This document shows, piece by piece, positions 40,734-63,013 of a stretch of 64,000 bases of DNA. The notes beneath the pieces are model-generated. The model saw nothing but the letters and a program-made list of their open reading frames with translations, searched no databases and was not told where the DNA came from. The stretch is from Trichoplax adhaerens (lineage: Eukaryota; Placozoa; Uniplacotomia; Trichoplacea; Trichoplacidae). The stretch spans positions 6,940,947 to 7,004,946 of the forward strand of contig NW_002060947.1 in assembly GCF_000150275.1 (NCBI RefSeq). The letters run 5' to 3'. A program made the position numbers and the translations under genes. How positions within the stretch are numbered: the stretch's first letter is position 1; every line of letters begins with the position of its first letter.

Positions 40734-42723
40734 TTACATATTATCATTACTGTCGTGTGGAGCGTTCTCAGTACTTGAGTAGGGTGCGCCTAAACCATAC
40801 AAATGTCCACCGTAAACAGACTCATCAATGTCATTTTCAAAAAAAATCTGTAAATAAAACAATGAACATGAATTGGACTTTGGTATTTTTAATAACGATA
40901 TACAAATACCGAATTACAAGCTCATTTTACTGGAGAACTCAATTATTAAAGGCTGTCGACTCTAGTATTTATTTCCTGGGTACAGTATATTACAAAGACA
41001 TTTACTCGATTAGTTAGTACAGCAATAGTAAGCAATACTATGTACCATCGATTGACGCCATTTACTCCTACAGTACTCCTGATTTAGCATAACGTCCACA
41101 GATTGATGATTTACTAGTTACTTATACTGACTCGCAGAGACGATACGCTATGCTCCCTAGGCAATTCATATTTGATTAAACAGCCAATAAAGGTGTTCTA
41201 CTAAATTCGTTATTCGAATAAGTAAGTAACTATCATAAACTTACCATCTTCATTTTAAAGAAGGTATCGCCAGTAAGCATACTGTCACTTCCAGCTTGAT
41301 GCTGTGGTCCAACGCGGTCCACCTATAGTTATTTTATGTTCATAGTTATACGTACATAGTAACAGAGAGAAAAAGCATATAAAATATCTTATGATTTTAT
41401 AAGTACTGTATTTTGCGTTATCTAATGTAAGTTATTGTCATGAACAATTTTCATCAATGTACTACAAGTAAAAGCAATTGATTACTAACTTGTAAGGCAT
41501 CCGCGACCTCTTGTAGTCCGCCCTTCAAAGTTTTACAACTTTTCATAAGATATTTAATGTCGTAAATTGAGGGAAAATATACATGTAGTAGATCAAAAAA
41601 TTCTGATTCCCCATTTGGTAAATCCGTGCAAGTCAGCAACCTCATCATATAAGCAAAGTCATAACCGCTAATGAATTAGAAATGGCATCGTTAAAAAGGC
41701 AAAGTATGCAAATAAACAAACTTATTGACATGTAATGCAGCATAATAGTGTCAGTTGGATAAGTGATAGTTAATGTAACATCCTATTTGATATCAACGCT
41801 AATATCTACTCAAATCAGCTATCGGGCAGTTAGCAAACCTGTGAAAGGATAGCCAGGTAACATTGTCAGTAAGAACAATACCGGAAGTTATAAACAGTTC
41901 AGCAAAGTGATTAGGGTCGATTCCATCCTCTTCGTGGCGTTTGAATTGAATGCCAGATCGCTGCAGTAGCTCAATGGAGTCCTGTGCAGACATGTGTTCG
42001 CTATTGCAAGAAGATGAATGTTTATTAATTGATGTAATCGAGTAGAGGATATCGACGTTTATAGTTATCATAGTTGATCATAAACTTACGAAAGACTGAA
42101 CTTGAAATTGAATTGCCATGTAGAAATACCATGAGGTTTTTCACCACGTTCGTTCATAAAAGTCAAGCCAATTTGTATTATTCGTAGTATATCGACGTTA
42201 CATTTCAATAAATTATATAAATAATCAGTTGGACTTTTAAAATCGCCAATGGGGCGAGCAACAACACCGGGAAATTCGGTATCCTGTATTAAGAATATGA
42301 GATACCTTTAAGATTAGATAAATATAAGCTAATGGATTTTAATTTGATTAACGTATATAGGGTAAGAGCATGTAAAGAATATCGCCTTTAGGACAGACTA
42401 TCGCAGAAACGATTCTTATTTTTACTTTCATATGGTAAGATCTGCAGTACTAAATTATAATTATACGTAAACCAAGCATGACGTAATGTGCAGGTAGAGT
42501 CGGATAAGAGAATATTGAAAATGGTAAAATTGTATCGTTCGTATTAGTTACTTCGATAACAGAAAAATGGTTGCTTTGCAAAACTTACCATTCCTATGAA
42601 AGGAAAATCCTCCACAATATCACGAATTTTGTCAAATTCCTCCTCTAAGTTACTCTCCCAAATATCTTGGATACCATACTTGCTGGTTGTAGGCGCAGGC
42701 ATATTATTGAAATGCCTCTGCAT
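40734..42723 (-). CDS. CNOT7: CNOT7/8 (CAF1) CCR4-NOT deadenylase
   Basis: Catalytic subunit of the CCR4-NOT complex, a DEDD-family 3'-5' exonuclease that shortens mRNA poly(A) tails. Exons in coding order: 42723-42589, 42283-42090, 42000-41839, 41667-41490, 41322-41245, 40847-40734; 861 nt, 286 aa (human CNOT7 is 285). Catalytic residues are all present and sit six residues beyond the human numbers: MDTEFPGV (D46, E48), SGYDF (D167), HQAGSD (H231, D236). Other blocks: [69 protein letters not shown]. The start used ([11 protein letters not shown]) includes seven residues before a second in-frame Met. CNOT7 and CNOT8 are vertebrate duplicates, so the symbol stands for their common ancestor. 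The gene is convergent with MSL3. Confidence 0.96.
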
Positions 42724-43879
42724 TGATATACGTGTAATAAAGCCAAGTTAGATTCAACTGAATCAGTTAGTATCTTTGTTATTATGATTTATGGTAGACT
42801 ACTATTAATCTTTCTATATTGATAATATTTTAGGCTATTGGCTGTAATAAGAACTTTTTATGATGCATAGCGTGCTATCTATGTTAACAAGTGCAACAAA
42901 GTTGGTGCGAAAATAGGTTATCGATCTTTTAGCAGGCAATTCTATTAAAGCACGTCCTTTCCTGAAAAGGCCTTGAATGTATACATATATATATATATAC
43001 TGTACTATACGCATCTAATATATAAAAACTCTGTAAATAGTCTAAAAGCCGACAATTTCCCGCTATTCAATTGGCTCTATAGTACATGATTATACAACCA
43101 TGAACTCCTAAAAAAGACCTCATCGATGATGGTTACTCACTTTCATATTAGGCTATTGTCACGCAACCGCTTTGATGCTTAAATCGTCAATTGCAAAAAA
43201 TGATCTATCGATGCTAATTGGAGACTGGTTTTTCAGCCAAAAAACGAATAGTAAGTTAGAAAGAAAGGACTAGACAATACTTTATAAACTGCTTTCTATA
43301 ATAATTGATTTATGATGGGTTTCCCTATATCGAAAAGCATTTTTGATTCCCAAAGAAAACGTGCCAATCGTATCACTGGCCTATTGATTCGACTATAAAC
43401 TAACGCTATCCTCAGTGCTTACATTCTCGTAGCCTGGATAATGCAATGTTAAATCCACTTTCTTGGCTTGACTTAATAATCCACTTTAAATTGAAAATAT
43501 TTCACAGTAATCGACGCTGTCACTGGCTTGACTGATCCACAGCAAGAACTTAATGGCGGCCAAGGACTATCGTTGAAAGCGCTTACTACGCTTCTCTAGT
43601 GAGCAAGCGCAAACAACGTCGCTTCAGCTCGACTCACACGCAGGCGGAGTCGAGTGTGGTACAGGTCAAGTTTCACTACGTGGTCTATGAAGTTGAATCA
43701 CAGTGGAAAACGTGATCCAGTACTATCGTGTTCACTCAGTACGGTACAGTACAGATTACTGCGAGTGAGTGCCAAGCGTCATACCATCATTGTTGTGCGT
43801 AGCGCACGGGTAGCTTCATCTACATCTGTACCGTACGTACACTGAGTCATAGACTACTCGAAGAAATACCAAGACCTAC
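42724..43879. other. CNOT7/8 upstream region
   Basis: No gene is seen. A (TA)n run lies near 42986-43002, and 43550-43860 is distinctly richer in GC than the surroundings, as expected of a promoter region; this assignment is inference. Confidence 0.35.
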
Positions 43880-44370
43880 AACTCCTATGGATGGACAGAC
43901 ATCTGGCCTCCTTTGGTCAATCCATTGTGTCCAACATATAGGCAAGGTACGTTACGGTCCGACACGGTGCGCTGCGGTTCGATACCGTACTGTAATAATA
44001 ATATTTATTTACTTATTCCGACGTTTCCAAACTTATAAATTGCAGCTTAACCAACTCCTATGGATGGACAGACATCTGGCCTACTCTGGTCAATCCATTG
44101 TGTCCAACATATCGGTACGGTACGTTACGGTTCAACGCGGTACGCTGCGATTCCATACGGTACTATACTATTTATTTATTCCGACGTTTCCAAACTTCCA
44201 GTATAAATGGCAGCTTAACCAACTCCTATGGATGGACAGACATCTGGCCTACTCTGGTCAATCCATTGTGTCAAACATATAGGCACGGTCCGTTACGGTC
44301 CGATACGGTCCGATACGGTACTGTAATAATATGTATTCCGTTATTGACGACGTTTCCTAACTTCTAAATT
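43880..44370. repeat. Tandem repeat, about 170 bp x3
   Basis: Units start 'aactcctatggatggacaga' at 43880, 44053 and 44221. Each ends in a variable block built from 'cggtacg/cggtccg/gatacggt' motifs and then a conserved 'ttattccgacgtttccaaac'. The third unit is truncated. The frame read across the array reflects the repeat and is not a gene. Confidence 0.85.
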
Positions 44371-44439
44371 ACAGCTATACCGAACCTACAGTACACAGTA
44401 CAGCAGCAATGTAGGGTAGTAGTGACTAGCACAGTAAGG

Positions 44440-45640
44440 ACATTAGGGCCTGTTAAGATGAAAGATCAAACTCAACTCCATTTTTGACCTATGTAAAAAC
44501 TCTTTTTTTAGTATCAAATGAGAAACGAGGGCAAATATAATTTACTGCGTATTGAAAATCTCGATTATTATAGTAAATACTATATGCAGAATGAGACCGC
44601 AAGTGATTTCAGCCCCAATTTCTGCTGACTCCACGACTGTAGCCTGCTGTACATTACACTCAGTCTCCACTAAATAACAGTAATACACCAACTGCAAAAG
44701 TCACTAGCGTACTTTATTCAATATCTGGAAATAAATCAAGAATACTTCATCAGGCAAATTGTAGCATAGTCGACTATACTGCAGTATTGTAGGTATACTA
44801 GGGCCTGTCAAGATGAAAGACCAAACTCAACTTCAATTTTTGCATATATAAAAATGCAAAAATTGTCAAATGGGAGATAAGCGCAAATAACACTGTACTG
44901 CGCATTGAAAATCTCGCCACTTTCAATCAATATGATGAATGAGACCAAGACTGATTTCGGCCCAAATTTCTCGATACTCCACTACTCTGCTGTACAATTT
45001 GTAGAAAAAAAATATTTGATGATGTTACCCCTATCTACTCAGTGGACGACGTAATCCCATACATTCGATATTACAGTTTTTGCATTAATTTGTACAACAT
45101 TGATCGCAAATACATAATTTGAATATCATACGTATCAACAGGTAACTTTCTAAAATAAGAGACCTATGTGTATAGGAACTTCATTCAAAACGATGAGTCT
45201 TTTTTAAGCGTTTTACTGAGAGTTGTTACTCTTCAAACATATCGAAGAAAATGAAGCATATTGCAGAGTAATACAGCAACTGCAAAACTTTCTACCGTAC
45301 TCTATTCAATAGTGGGAAATAAAGGATAATTAGGGAAATTGTAGCGTAGCAGTACTCTTGCTACCATAAGGGCCCTATCAAGATGAAAGACCAAACTCAA
45401 CTAAAAAAAATATTTGCCATCTATAAAATCTCTTTTGATTGTCATAGGAGAAACGAGGGCAATTATACTGTATTGCGTATTGAAAATCTGCACAATTTCA
45501 ATAAATAGGCAGAATTACAAGACCGAGACTGGTTTCAACAAAAATTTCTCCATGCTCTGCTACTGTACTCTACTGGAGTACAGTACTACAATAACAGCAA
45601 AAATATTTGCCAGCATGTCCTCTAGTCAATAGCGGAAAAT
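44440..45640. repeat. Three diverged copies of a dispersed repeat
   Basis: Copies begin near 44445, 44801 and 45370 with 'gggcc(t)…aagatgaaaga(c/t)caaactcaact', then share 'gagaaacgagggcaa'-like, 'gcgtattgaaaatctc'-like and 'aatgagaccgaga'-like blocks. The interval between copies also holds related 'gcaaattgtagc(a/g)tag' blocks. Divergence is much higher than in the other arrays, so this is an old element family. Confidence 0.65.
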
Positions 45641-46854
45641 TATGTAGGACAGCAGCCTACTGCAGACACGCATCTATTTTCACTCAAGCACAGCTACAGT
45701 CGACCTGATTTCAATTGGATACAATTATGAACTAGTAGCAAATCGCGGCCTACTATCTATAGGATACAGATTTCCAGCCCTTTTTCCTTTAATTCAAGTG
45801 GTGGTCCAAGGATCATGTGCGGCATGACCTACGATATGAATGAGTCAGGATATGCCAAACTGCTGCATTAGTAAATATCGGATTATCTCGATATAGCAAA
45901 GCTAAGTATGGCAGACCAAAATTGGAATTCGAAATGCGAAAGGAACCTTTACGACAAGGAGGATATCCAATTTCAGGTCGATTTCAGTTCAAACATATAT
46001 CTTATAATAAAGACAACGATACATAGTTATTAGCCTAATATTTTTACCGTATTTCAGGTCGTTTCCGAATTTTAAAGATGGAATAAGAAATGTTGAAATT
46101 GGCAATTTACGACAGTAATCCTAGTCATAAACGATAGATTGTTGCATCATGTTTTATCATTTTTTTAGTACCCTAACCTTTCCAGTATAAGTTTTGTGAT
46201 ATGAATGTTAGTAGACGAGTTGCTGTTCTAAACTCAGTTTCTCAAAGTGATTCGTCTAGGCAATGATTTATTATGGCCTTTCATTGCAACAGGAAGCACA
46301 AATAGAAACGATAATTATTTTCTTCATTATACATTTATAGTACTACTGTACATATATACAGCGTATATAAAAGATTGATGATTTTTATCTTTCACGGTTA
46401 GTTGAATCTGCAATCTCTTCTAGGTATCAATAAAAGCGCTTAACGGAAGCTACGGTAATTCTACGCTAGTAATGCAGTATCAAGCTCCCTTGTTACTGCC
46501 GGGAAATACTACAATATTAATAAGCGATACTAGACTGGTCATTGCGTCAAGATGAAGAAATAGATGTAAAACATGACTAAAGTTTATTCTGTAGATTATC
46601 TGGAAAGCAAACATGGCAACAAGGTGTAATACTTTCATTCGCATTATAGCTTAAATCCTGTCCATTCTAACTTATTCTATAATAAAGTTTGCTCGTTTTT
46701 CTACGATAGCGCCGATTAAGATGATCAATAAACGAATGGCTACTTTCACCCTACTATATTTTGACTTTAGCAAGTTTATCAACAGAAATTCGTTTTAGGT
46801 GTCATGCAGTGATATGAAAATGAGTTATAGATTACTAAACAAGATAAGGATAGG
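45641..46854. other. Intergenic, nothing recognised
   Basis: AT-rich sequence without a recognisable exon. Any 5' exon of the following ORF would lie here, but I could not identify one. Confidence 0.4.
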
Positions 46855-47268
46855 TTGAAAGAGCGTAATAATGCACGTCTTGGATGTTTTATGCCTTCCA
46901 GCGATATACCAATTTTAATCTTTCATTTTACTTTACAAATTGAAGGATGTTTCAACTCGCTAATTTATGGAGAACAAATTCGATATGTTATTTTCGCCTT
47001 AGATATTGCCGCAACTAAATTAAGCCATCTTCTCGAATGGTTGAAAGGTGTTGTTGATGAGCATTCTGCCATAGATTGTTTATATTTGGTCATATCCAAC
47101 TTAAACACTTCCATTTGCATCAAAATATATCTTTGGAATAGTTTATTGACGGGGATGAAACCTCTTCTATATACGGTAGTACGAGATCTTGTAACTCGGA
47201 AGCTGATAAATAATCTATTGCGTGTCAAGACTGAATTGGACGATATAAAGAGGAGATTCTTCGATTAA
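46855..47268 (+). CDS. Unknown ORF of about 137 codons, probably an exon
   Basis: Not recognised. The frame opens at or near a possible acceptor (tag|gttgaaag at about 46854), and its first ATG is 12 codons in (MPSSDIPILI), so it may be a 3' exon of a gene whose start is upstream, or a 125-aa protein. It reads as an all-helical globular segment (IRYVIFALDIAATKLSHLLE; LEWLKGVVDEHSAIDCLYLV) and ends in a charged helix (LLRVKTELDDIKRRFFD). It lies 270 bp upstream of member 2 of the unrecognised family, on the same strand. No family assignment is possible by eye. Confidence 0.45.
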   Translation: MKERNNARLGCFMPSSDIPILIFHFTLQIEGCFNSLIYGEQIRYVIFALDIAATKLSHLLEWLKGVVDEHSAIDCLYLVISNLNTSICIKIYLWNSLLTGMKPLLYTVVRDLVTRKLINNLLRVKTELDDIKRRFFD

Positions 47269-47536
47269 AATAGTTAATTAACATTTTCACTTCACTATAG
47301 ACACAAGACTGGCCATTTTCTATCAGTATTGAATCATCTTGACAACAATTTCGGTATGTTGAACAGTACTTTTCTTAATCTGTATTCACTAAAATATTCC
47401 AGTTTATGAGTTTCGTCAATAAAATTGCAAGTCATTTAAGAAAGAATGTCAGTTTTCAATAGAGTTTAAAATTTTATTTTATAATCATAGGGAATCGAAA
47501 CATTTCTTCTAGGGTAACAGTCATCGCCGAGATAAA

Positions 47537-50005
47537 ATGAATTCTCCAACGCAATGCTCACCGCAACCTTCAGGATTAGAAACGAACCGTGTTGAAGATG
47601 GAAAAGTTGAGGAAGAATGTCAACATAATCGTACTCAATTTCCCGATGTTAGTGAATGTCGAGTATCTAGTAGTGCTGGTGTTGAATCGGACGATGGAAA
47701 TCGGAAGGAATTCAACAAATCGACGCAATTTCATCAATCTTCTTCTCAAGCTCATTATGGCAGTCACACTGACAAGACAGAAAGTACAGCTCAATCACCT
47801 TTGGCCGACATAAAGGATCATTCTAGTTATAGCCTTTCTCATAGCAGTGATGACAGAAAGGAAACCACTAGCGAGAAAGAAAATAGAGTTGAAACACCTA
47901 CGGCTAATATTAAGGCTCATTCTAGTCATAATTATAGCACCGATGATAGTAAAGAAGCAATTAGCAAGGAAGAAGATAGAATTCAAACACCTATGGCTAA
48001 TACGAAGGATCATTCTAGTCATGATGGTAGTGCTATTGGCAATAAGGAGGCTTCTAGCGAGGAAGAAGATAGAGTTCAAACAACAATGGCTAGTATTGAG
48101 GCTCATTCTAGTCCTTATGATAGCAGAAGTGATAATAAGAAAAATTCTAGCGAGGAAGAAAATAGAGTCCAAACTCCTATAAGTAATATTAGGGGTTATT
48201 CTAGTTATCATGATAGCAGCAATCAAAATAAGGAAGCTGAAGCTTTTGATATTTCCTCGGTTGAAAAAAGCGACGACGGCGTATCCACTATTGGAACAGT
48301 TACTAGCAGCACATGTGATGACGCTGATTATGATGTAATTGGATCAGATATTCAAACAGCTACTAAACAAAATTCTCAAGACATTCAATTGAAGAGCGAA
48401 ATTTCAGATGATTATGCATCAGAAGCCAGCGATCCAAGTAAAAAAATGATTACGAAAGATAATGATTTAAAAAAGGTAAGTTGATTAATCGGATAAGATT
48501 AATTGATCGAAGAGGGCATCGAGTATTTTAAATATTCTTATTTACTCTTTGTAAATAGCGCACTTGTAGGTAATCGTGTTAAATGTACATTAAAAACTTT
48601 CGATTAATTATAATGCAAGCATATCGTACCGTTTTTTGAACCTTAATATTTAATAATTTAGATTTCTAGAAAGAAACATCAATCTAATAAGAGTATTGTC
48701 AACGCTAAGAAGAGAAAATGGCCTTATGACGATAATGGCAATGAGGGAAGTAAGCGAGCAAAAGTGGATGAAAGCACAGGTATGAAGAAAAATAAGAAAA
48801 AATCATCTACTTTCGTGTTTGAAGACAAGAAGAAACCTATCATCTCCCTACCTTCAATACCAATTGATTATTTATTAATTGCTGGCGCGAAAGATGACAT
48901 GCCATTAAAATTGATACAAGGTATAGCTCGAGGTGATGCAATTAAACCTAAAAATCGATATTATCGTATTAATATTGAAGGCCAATCACTCGGTCGTGTA
49001 CCAACCAGCACTCAATTTAAGAATATGATGATTATGATGGGTAGTTTGCGCGAAATAGAGAATCCAAGCACTTTAATAGCAGCAATTGAATTTGGATTTT
49101 GCTACATCAATCGAAATGATGTAGTGAGAAAAAATTTATCACATTCAGAAGTTATAACAGCTGCCAATTTTCTATCTTGTGTTAATGGCCTTCAGTATCC
49201 ATCACGTGGCAAAAGTCAAGCTCCTAATCCAAATCGGCGTTCAATTGATTTTTTGTTTAGTCCTTCATTTCATCCGCATTTTGGTCATCAAATATTTAAT
49301 CAAATTATACGCAAGCGTAATTTACTAGATATGGAATCTGATCAATTTGCTGAATCGACTGATGAATACTTAACATTTGAAGTAATGATAAATAATGATT
49401 CACGTAATGTTTATATATTTAAGCAGCAACAGCAATCAGACTCGAACGATGGTAAAGACCTCAGTAATGATCATGCAATTATCGAAGAGCGTCCAGTGAA
49501 TAGCTGGTTGGCAATTCATTTGGCTCGAGGTAGTAGTGCTGATTTCGATATCAAATACCATATTTTCAACATTAAGCGTAGCGCATGTCATATTGATTGC
49601 CCACTAGTCATTAATCAGTTGGGCCAAATTAATGAGCCGATCAAAATTAAAAAAAAATTTCGGAAATTAGTTACCAATGTCAAAAAAGTAAACACTGCAT
49701 ATTATCAAAGCTCAATTAAAACCTGTAGTAAAACCGGCGCAAGCAGTAAATTTTGGGATACTGCTATTTTGACGGTACAAGAAATAACTGATTATGAAGA
49801 TTATAATGTTAAAAAGGGAACATTCAGACATGAAAAAATGACGGTGAAAGGAAAATTGGAGTTAGATGTTGAAGATTGGTTTATTTGTAATGATGAAGGC
49901 CTATTAACTAATGCTGCCAAAGAATTTTATAAATTAGGCATTGAAGCTGCTAACGTGTGCAAGTTAAATAAGAATGACAAAGGACGTAAAGCCAAGACGT
50001 GTTGA
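47537..50005 (+). CDS. Unrecognised two-exon family, member 2 (760 aa)
   Basis: Function unknown. Exon 1 is 47537-48475 (313 codons), phase-0 intron of 186 bp, exon 2 is 48662-50005 (447 aa plus stop). Exon 1 encodes an acidic, Ser-rich disordered region containing about five copies of a 31-residue repeat (see separate entry). Exon 2 begins with a strongly basic region (KKRKW, GSKRAK, MKKNKKKSS), a likely bipartite nuclear signal. It then aligns with member 1: IDYLLIAGAKDD, LGRVPTSTQFKN, FGFCYINRNDVVRK, IIRKRNLL, SRNVYIF, IHLARGSSADFDIKYHIFNI, EPIKIKKK, LDVEDWF and EFYKLGIEAANV. The acceptor at 48660-48661 was chosen because it keeps phase 0, as in member 1. There is no recognisable enzyme motif. 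Intron position, strand and domain order shared with member 1 show a gene duplication. Confidence 0.82.
47786..48250 (+). repeat. 31-residue coding repeat, about five copies
   Basis: Within exon 1 of member 2, residues about 84-238 repeat the pattern R-V-Q-T-P-x-A-N-I-K-x-H-S-S followed by a Ser/Asp-rich stretch and KEASSEEED. The central units are exactly 31 residues (93 bp), so the reading frame is kept. The repeat also creates long frames in the other five readings, which I disregard. Member 1 lacks the repeat. Confidence 0.85.
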
Positions 50006-51615
50006 TGATGTATAAATGTAAAAGTATATTAACAGTTATTGCTTTCAATTCGTTGAAGAAAATATAGGCAGTAATTTATAATTCTTCTGAAATGATAGCT
50101 TATACTTATCATTATTATAAAGGAACAGTGTAGCCTATTGCTATTCTAAATAAATTTCATTACTGGCGTTAGCTTTGGCAATTTGTGAATTGAGACTACT
50201 ATGCAAACCAAATTGAGATAGTGCCTAAATTTTACAATATCAGACAGTAATAAAAATGTTGCATCTTGTTATTTAATAGCGGCTTTAGTAAAAACTGATC
50301 AATATCAGTCATGGTGACTTTTTTCTGCTAGCACGTTTATCTCTACATGTTCATTACTTTGTTTATTTGATAAAACTTTATCCTTTATAATAAAAATATG
50401 TTAATTAACCTATTGAATTCACAGTATTTGCTAAAAGAGTGGAAATAAAATTTAATACACTAGTAAATATGTGTACTACTTTATCCAACTTATTCGATAG
50501 CCTTTATCAAGCTATAATAGCATTCAGAGGTACTGGTACTTACATACAATTATTGAACACGTATAAATTATTAGCTAAATGCATTTCAATTCTAACTGTA
50601 CTTATAGTAACTTTAGGCTCCTTTTCTTGTAATTCAGCTGACAAACAAGTCCTACTTTGAGTATATACGGTTTGTAGATTAATTTCAGTTACAGTTTTTA
50701 CCTTAGTGGGTACTGAATTGTGTGAGTTTAATGAATGGTAGGTTATAACAGCACTTTACATAGCGATTATTATCGTAATTAATGTAGAATATTTAGATTT
50801 ATGAGAGGTCTAGCATTGATTAACGATCGCTGTGGTGTTGTTAAGAAAATTTTCGGTCGAATGCAACCAAACATCTGATGATATATGGCATTTATCATCA
50901 AGAATACTGATAATCATATTACAATTATGCTAGTTACAATAGCAATTAAGAATTTTTTGAAGATTGACTCTAATACAAATTTATTAGTCTAAATGAAGGC
51001 ACATATAAAATCGAATGTTGCTATACATTTGTTCGTATTTACGTTAGCCACATGAGGTTTGTAAATCTTCAGTCATCAAACATCATTTCTTGTATATACT
51101 TTCCATTTAGTAAATAAAATTCACAAATATCATTATCCTTATCCCTTTGATATCGATGATCTGTATGCCAGGGTGCATGTCAACTCTATTGACACATTAT
51201 GACACTCAATGTCGTAATAAAATATAAACTGCATTTGGATGATGTTTATAAAATCGAGCTTTTAAAACAGATGCAAGTTTTACTGCCTGAAATTGTTATT
51301 TCTTCATAGCATTGTTGCTTAAAATTTGAAAATCTATACAATAACAATTTCGTAATATTGTTTACATATAGTTTCAATATAATGTAGCAAAATGTCATAA
51401 TAAAAATGTTATGATTATATCATAACAATAAATACCGGATATATTCATTTACTCAACTCAATTATCTCTGACCAATAGAGTAATATGAACAAGATATGAC
51501 ATCAAAAGTATACAAATAGTTATATTAACCGTGTTCACAAGTTAAATTTTTGGAATTTGTATATTAACTTTGGTACTAATAGTCGCTGCCGTACTAGAAT
51601 TTGCGTCCCTAGCAT
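50006..51615. other. AT-rich convergent intergenic region
   Basis: Holds the 3' flanks of family member 2 and ABHD18. A 73-codon frame at 50439-50660 has no recognisable content. Confidence 0.5.
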
Positions 51616-55583
<3,968 letters not shown>

Positions 55584-57287
55584 GATGAGGAGATTCTAGT
55601 CAAGGATGCAGTCCACGTCTACTATTGAATCCGCTGGCTGACTTGACAATTTGATTAATCCTAGAGGGAGATTTCTCAATTTAGCTTAGTTTCCAATGTA
55701 CTTTTCTACTCGATTAGACTCTGCAAGATGACTGGATTTCAGCTAAGGCAACAGCTGGGAAAACGAGGTCCCAACCAGGCCAGCAAAGAATCGGCCCAAA
55801 AGGCCTTGGACTTTCAATGCTTATAGTCGCCATAGTTGCTACTGTATTGCGCGCGGTCAGGAGCTACTGGACACTAAGTTATTATGAAAAATGGATTAGT
55901 CTCGGTTAGCAAGGGTTATTACTCACTTTGTGGGTTGGGTGGAGGCATGCGCCATACAGTACGGTCTTCTAGAGCACTTTAACGCATGCGTCGATTTCGA
56001 TTGGGTAAAATGGTGGCCAGCAGGTTGGCTGGCGATGGAGGCTGAAAGTGCTTCAAAGTATACAGGCCTACGAGATATTTCCTGATAATTATAATGTAGA
56101 TACTCGTATATTACATCCAATTTATCAAGTATAGAAATTAATGTTGGTAAACATTAGCCTATAGCCTATTACGAATTAATATACGCTAGAATGTTCCCCG
56201 TGGCGCATAATTAGATATGGAATGATTCTTCGATATGAAATGTAAAATAGCAAATCGATAAACAGAACTGCAATAGTTCATTGCTGTAGAATGGTTTCGC
56301 TATAATCATCTTGATATTGAATCTGACAGAAATATCAATTGAATGGGGAAGTCAGTGCCGTAAAGATGATCTAATCGCAACGGTACACTATTGGCCTTGT
56401 TTGCGCTTTTTATGCCCTTAGATAACGAAAAATTCAGTCATAAGAGTACAAGGTTTATAGCACCAATGGGAAATGTTTCGCTACGTACATGAATTTAACA
56501 GATAGATAAGCAGAACCACTATATATAATCATAATTTCTCGGAGAATTTGTTCGCTATAAATTTGATATTTAGTTCTGACTAAATTTCAATTTGACGCTA
56601 CTTTTATCTAATATGAGCTTTGAAGTTGCTTTATGCGCGTAAATGAATCATATACGTATAAAGGCATGTGCAACCACTGGCATTGGAATTTGATCATACA
56701 GAATTCACGGATCGATGTAAAATATTTACTGCAAATTAAAGGGTGTACTAAGGATCTTTCCCTTTATCGTCTTCGTACTTGATCCAAGCCTTATTCCATC
56801 TGCTGACATGGAAAGAATATAATCACAAGCGGAAACCAAAATAGATGAAAGTTTTTCAATAATGCAATAACGAAGCTTATAGCCAATTAGGCCCTAATAC
56901 GTGTTTCTACAATTTTATTGGTATATACTGTAGCTTGCTACTGCAAATAAAAGCTTTTAAAATATACAGTAAGAGGCAATATAGAATTGTATTAAATGCT
57001 ATAGTTCGTAATATCTCTTATTATAATTATCATCTTCAAAAATGACTATACATCAAAACCGATACTTGTATTTCACAAATTATAGCGTTGCTGCTTAGAA
57101 TCAGTTTTACTACAAAAGCGTAGTCTACGTATATAAGACGGCTGTAGTGTAAACGCTCTTCGTTAATGACCCTTATTCTTCCTATTGATCGCAAAGTCAA
57201 AGTAATAATTATTATTATGATTTGTGTTATTAAATTACAATCGTTATACCCGTATGATGCTTTAAGAATAGTAGTAAGATAGACAGC
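55584..57287. other. ABHD18 upstream and KIF3A downstream region
   Basis: No gene is recognised. The GC content rises around 55860-56060, where two NRF1-like palindromes occur (separate entry), consistent with the ABHD18 promoter. 56160-57287 is plain AT-rich sequence. Confidence 0.4.
55945..55991. promoter_or_regulatory. Two NRF1-like sites upstream of ABHD18
   Basis: GCATGCGCC at 55945-55953 and the perfect palindrome ACGCATGCGT at 55982-55991 both resemble the NRF1 consensus. They lie 360-410 bp upstream of the ABHD18 start, in a locally GC-rich stretch. NRF1 commonly regulates genes for mitochondrial proteins; binding is inferred from motif only. Confidence 0.3.

Positions 57288-63013
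<5,726 letters not shown>

Noticed and set aside
43970-43990. GGTTCGATACC resembling a tRNA B box
   Set aside because: It lies inside the 170-bp repeat, no matching A box or cloverleaf is found, and the other copies change the motif.
47795-48226. Antisense frame of 143 codons rich in repeated hydrophobic units
   Set aside because: It is the mirror of the 93-bp in-frame coding repeat on the + strand; a repeat whose length is a multiple of three keeps other frames open too.
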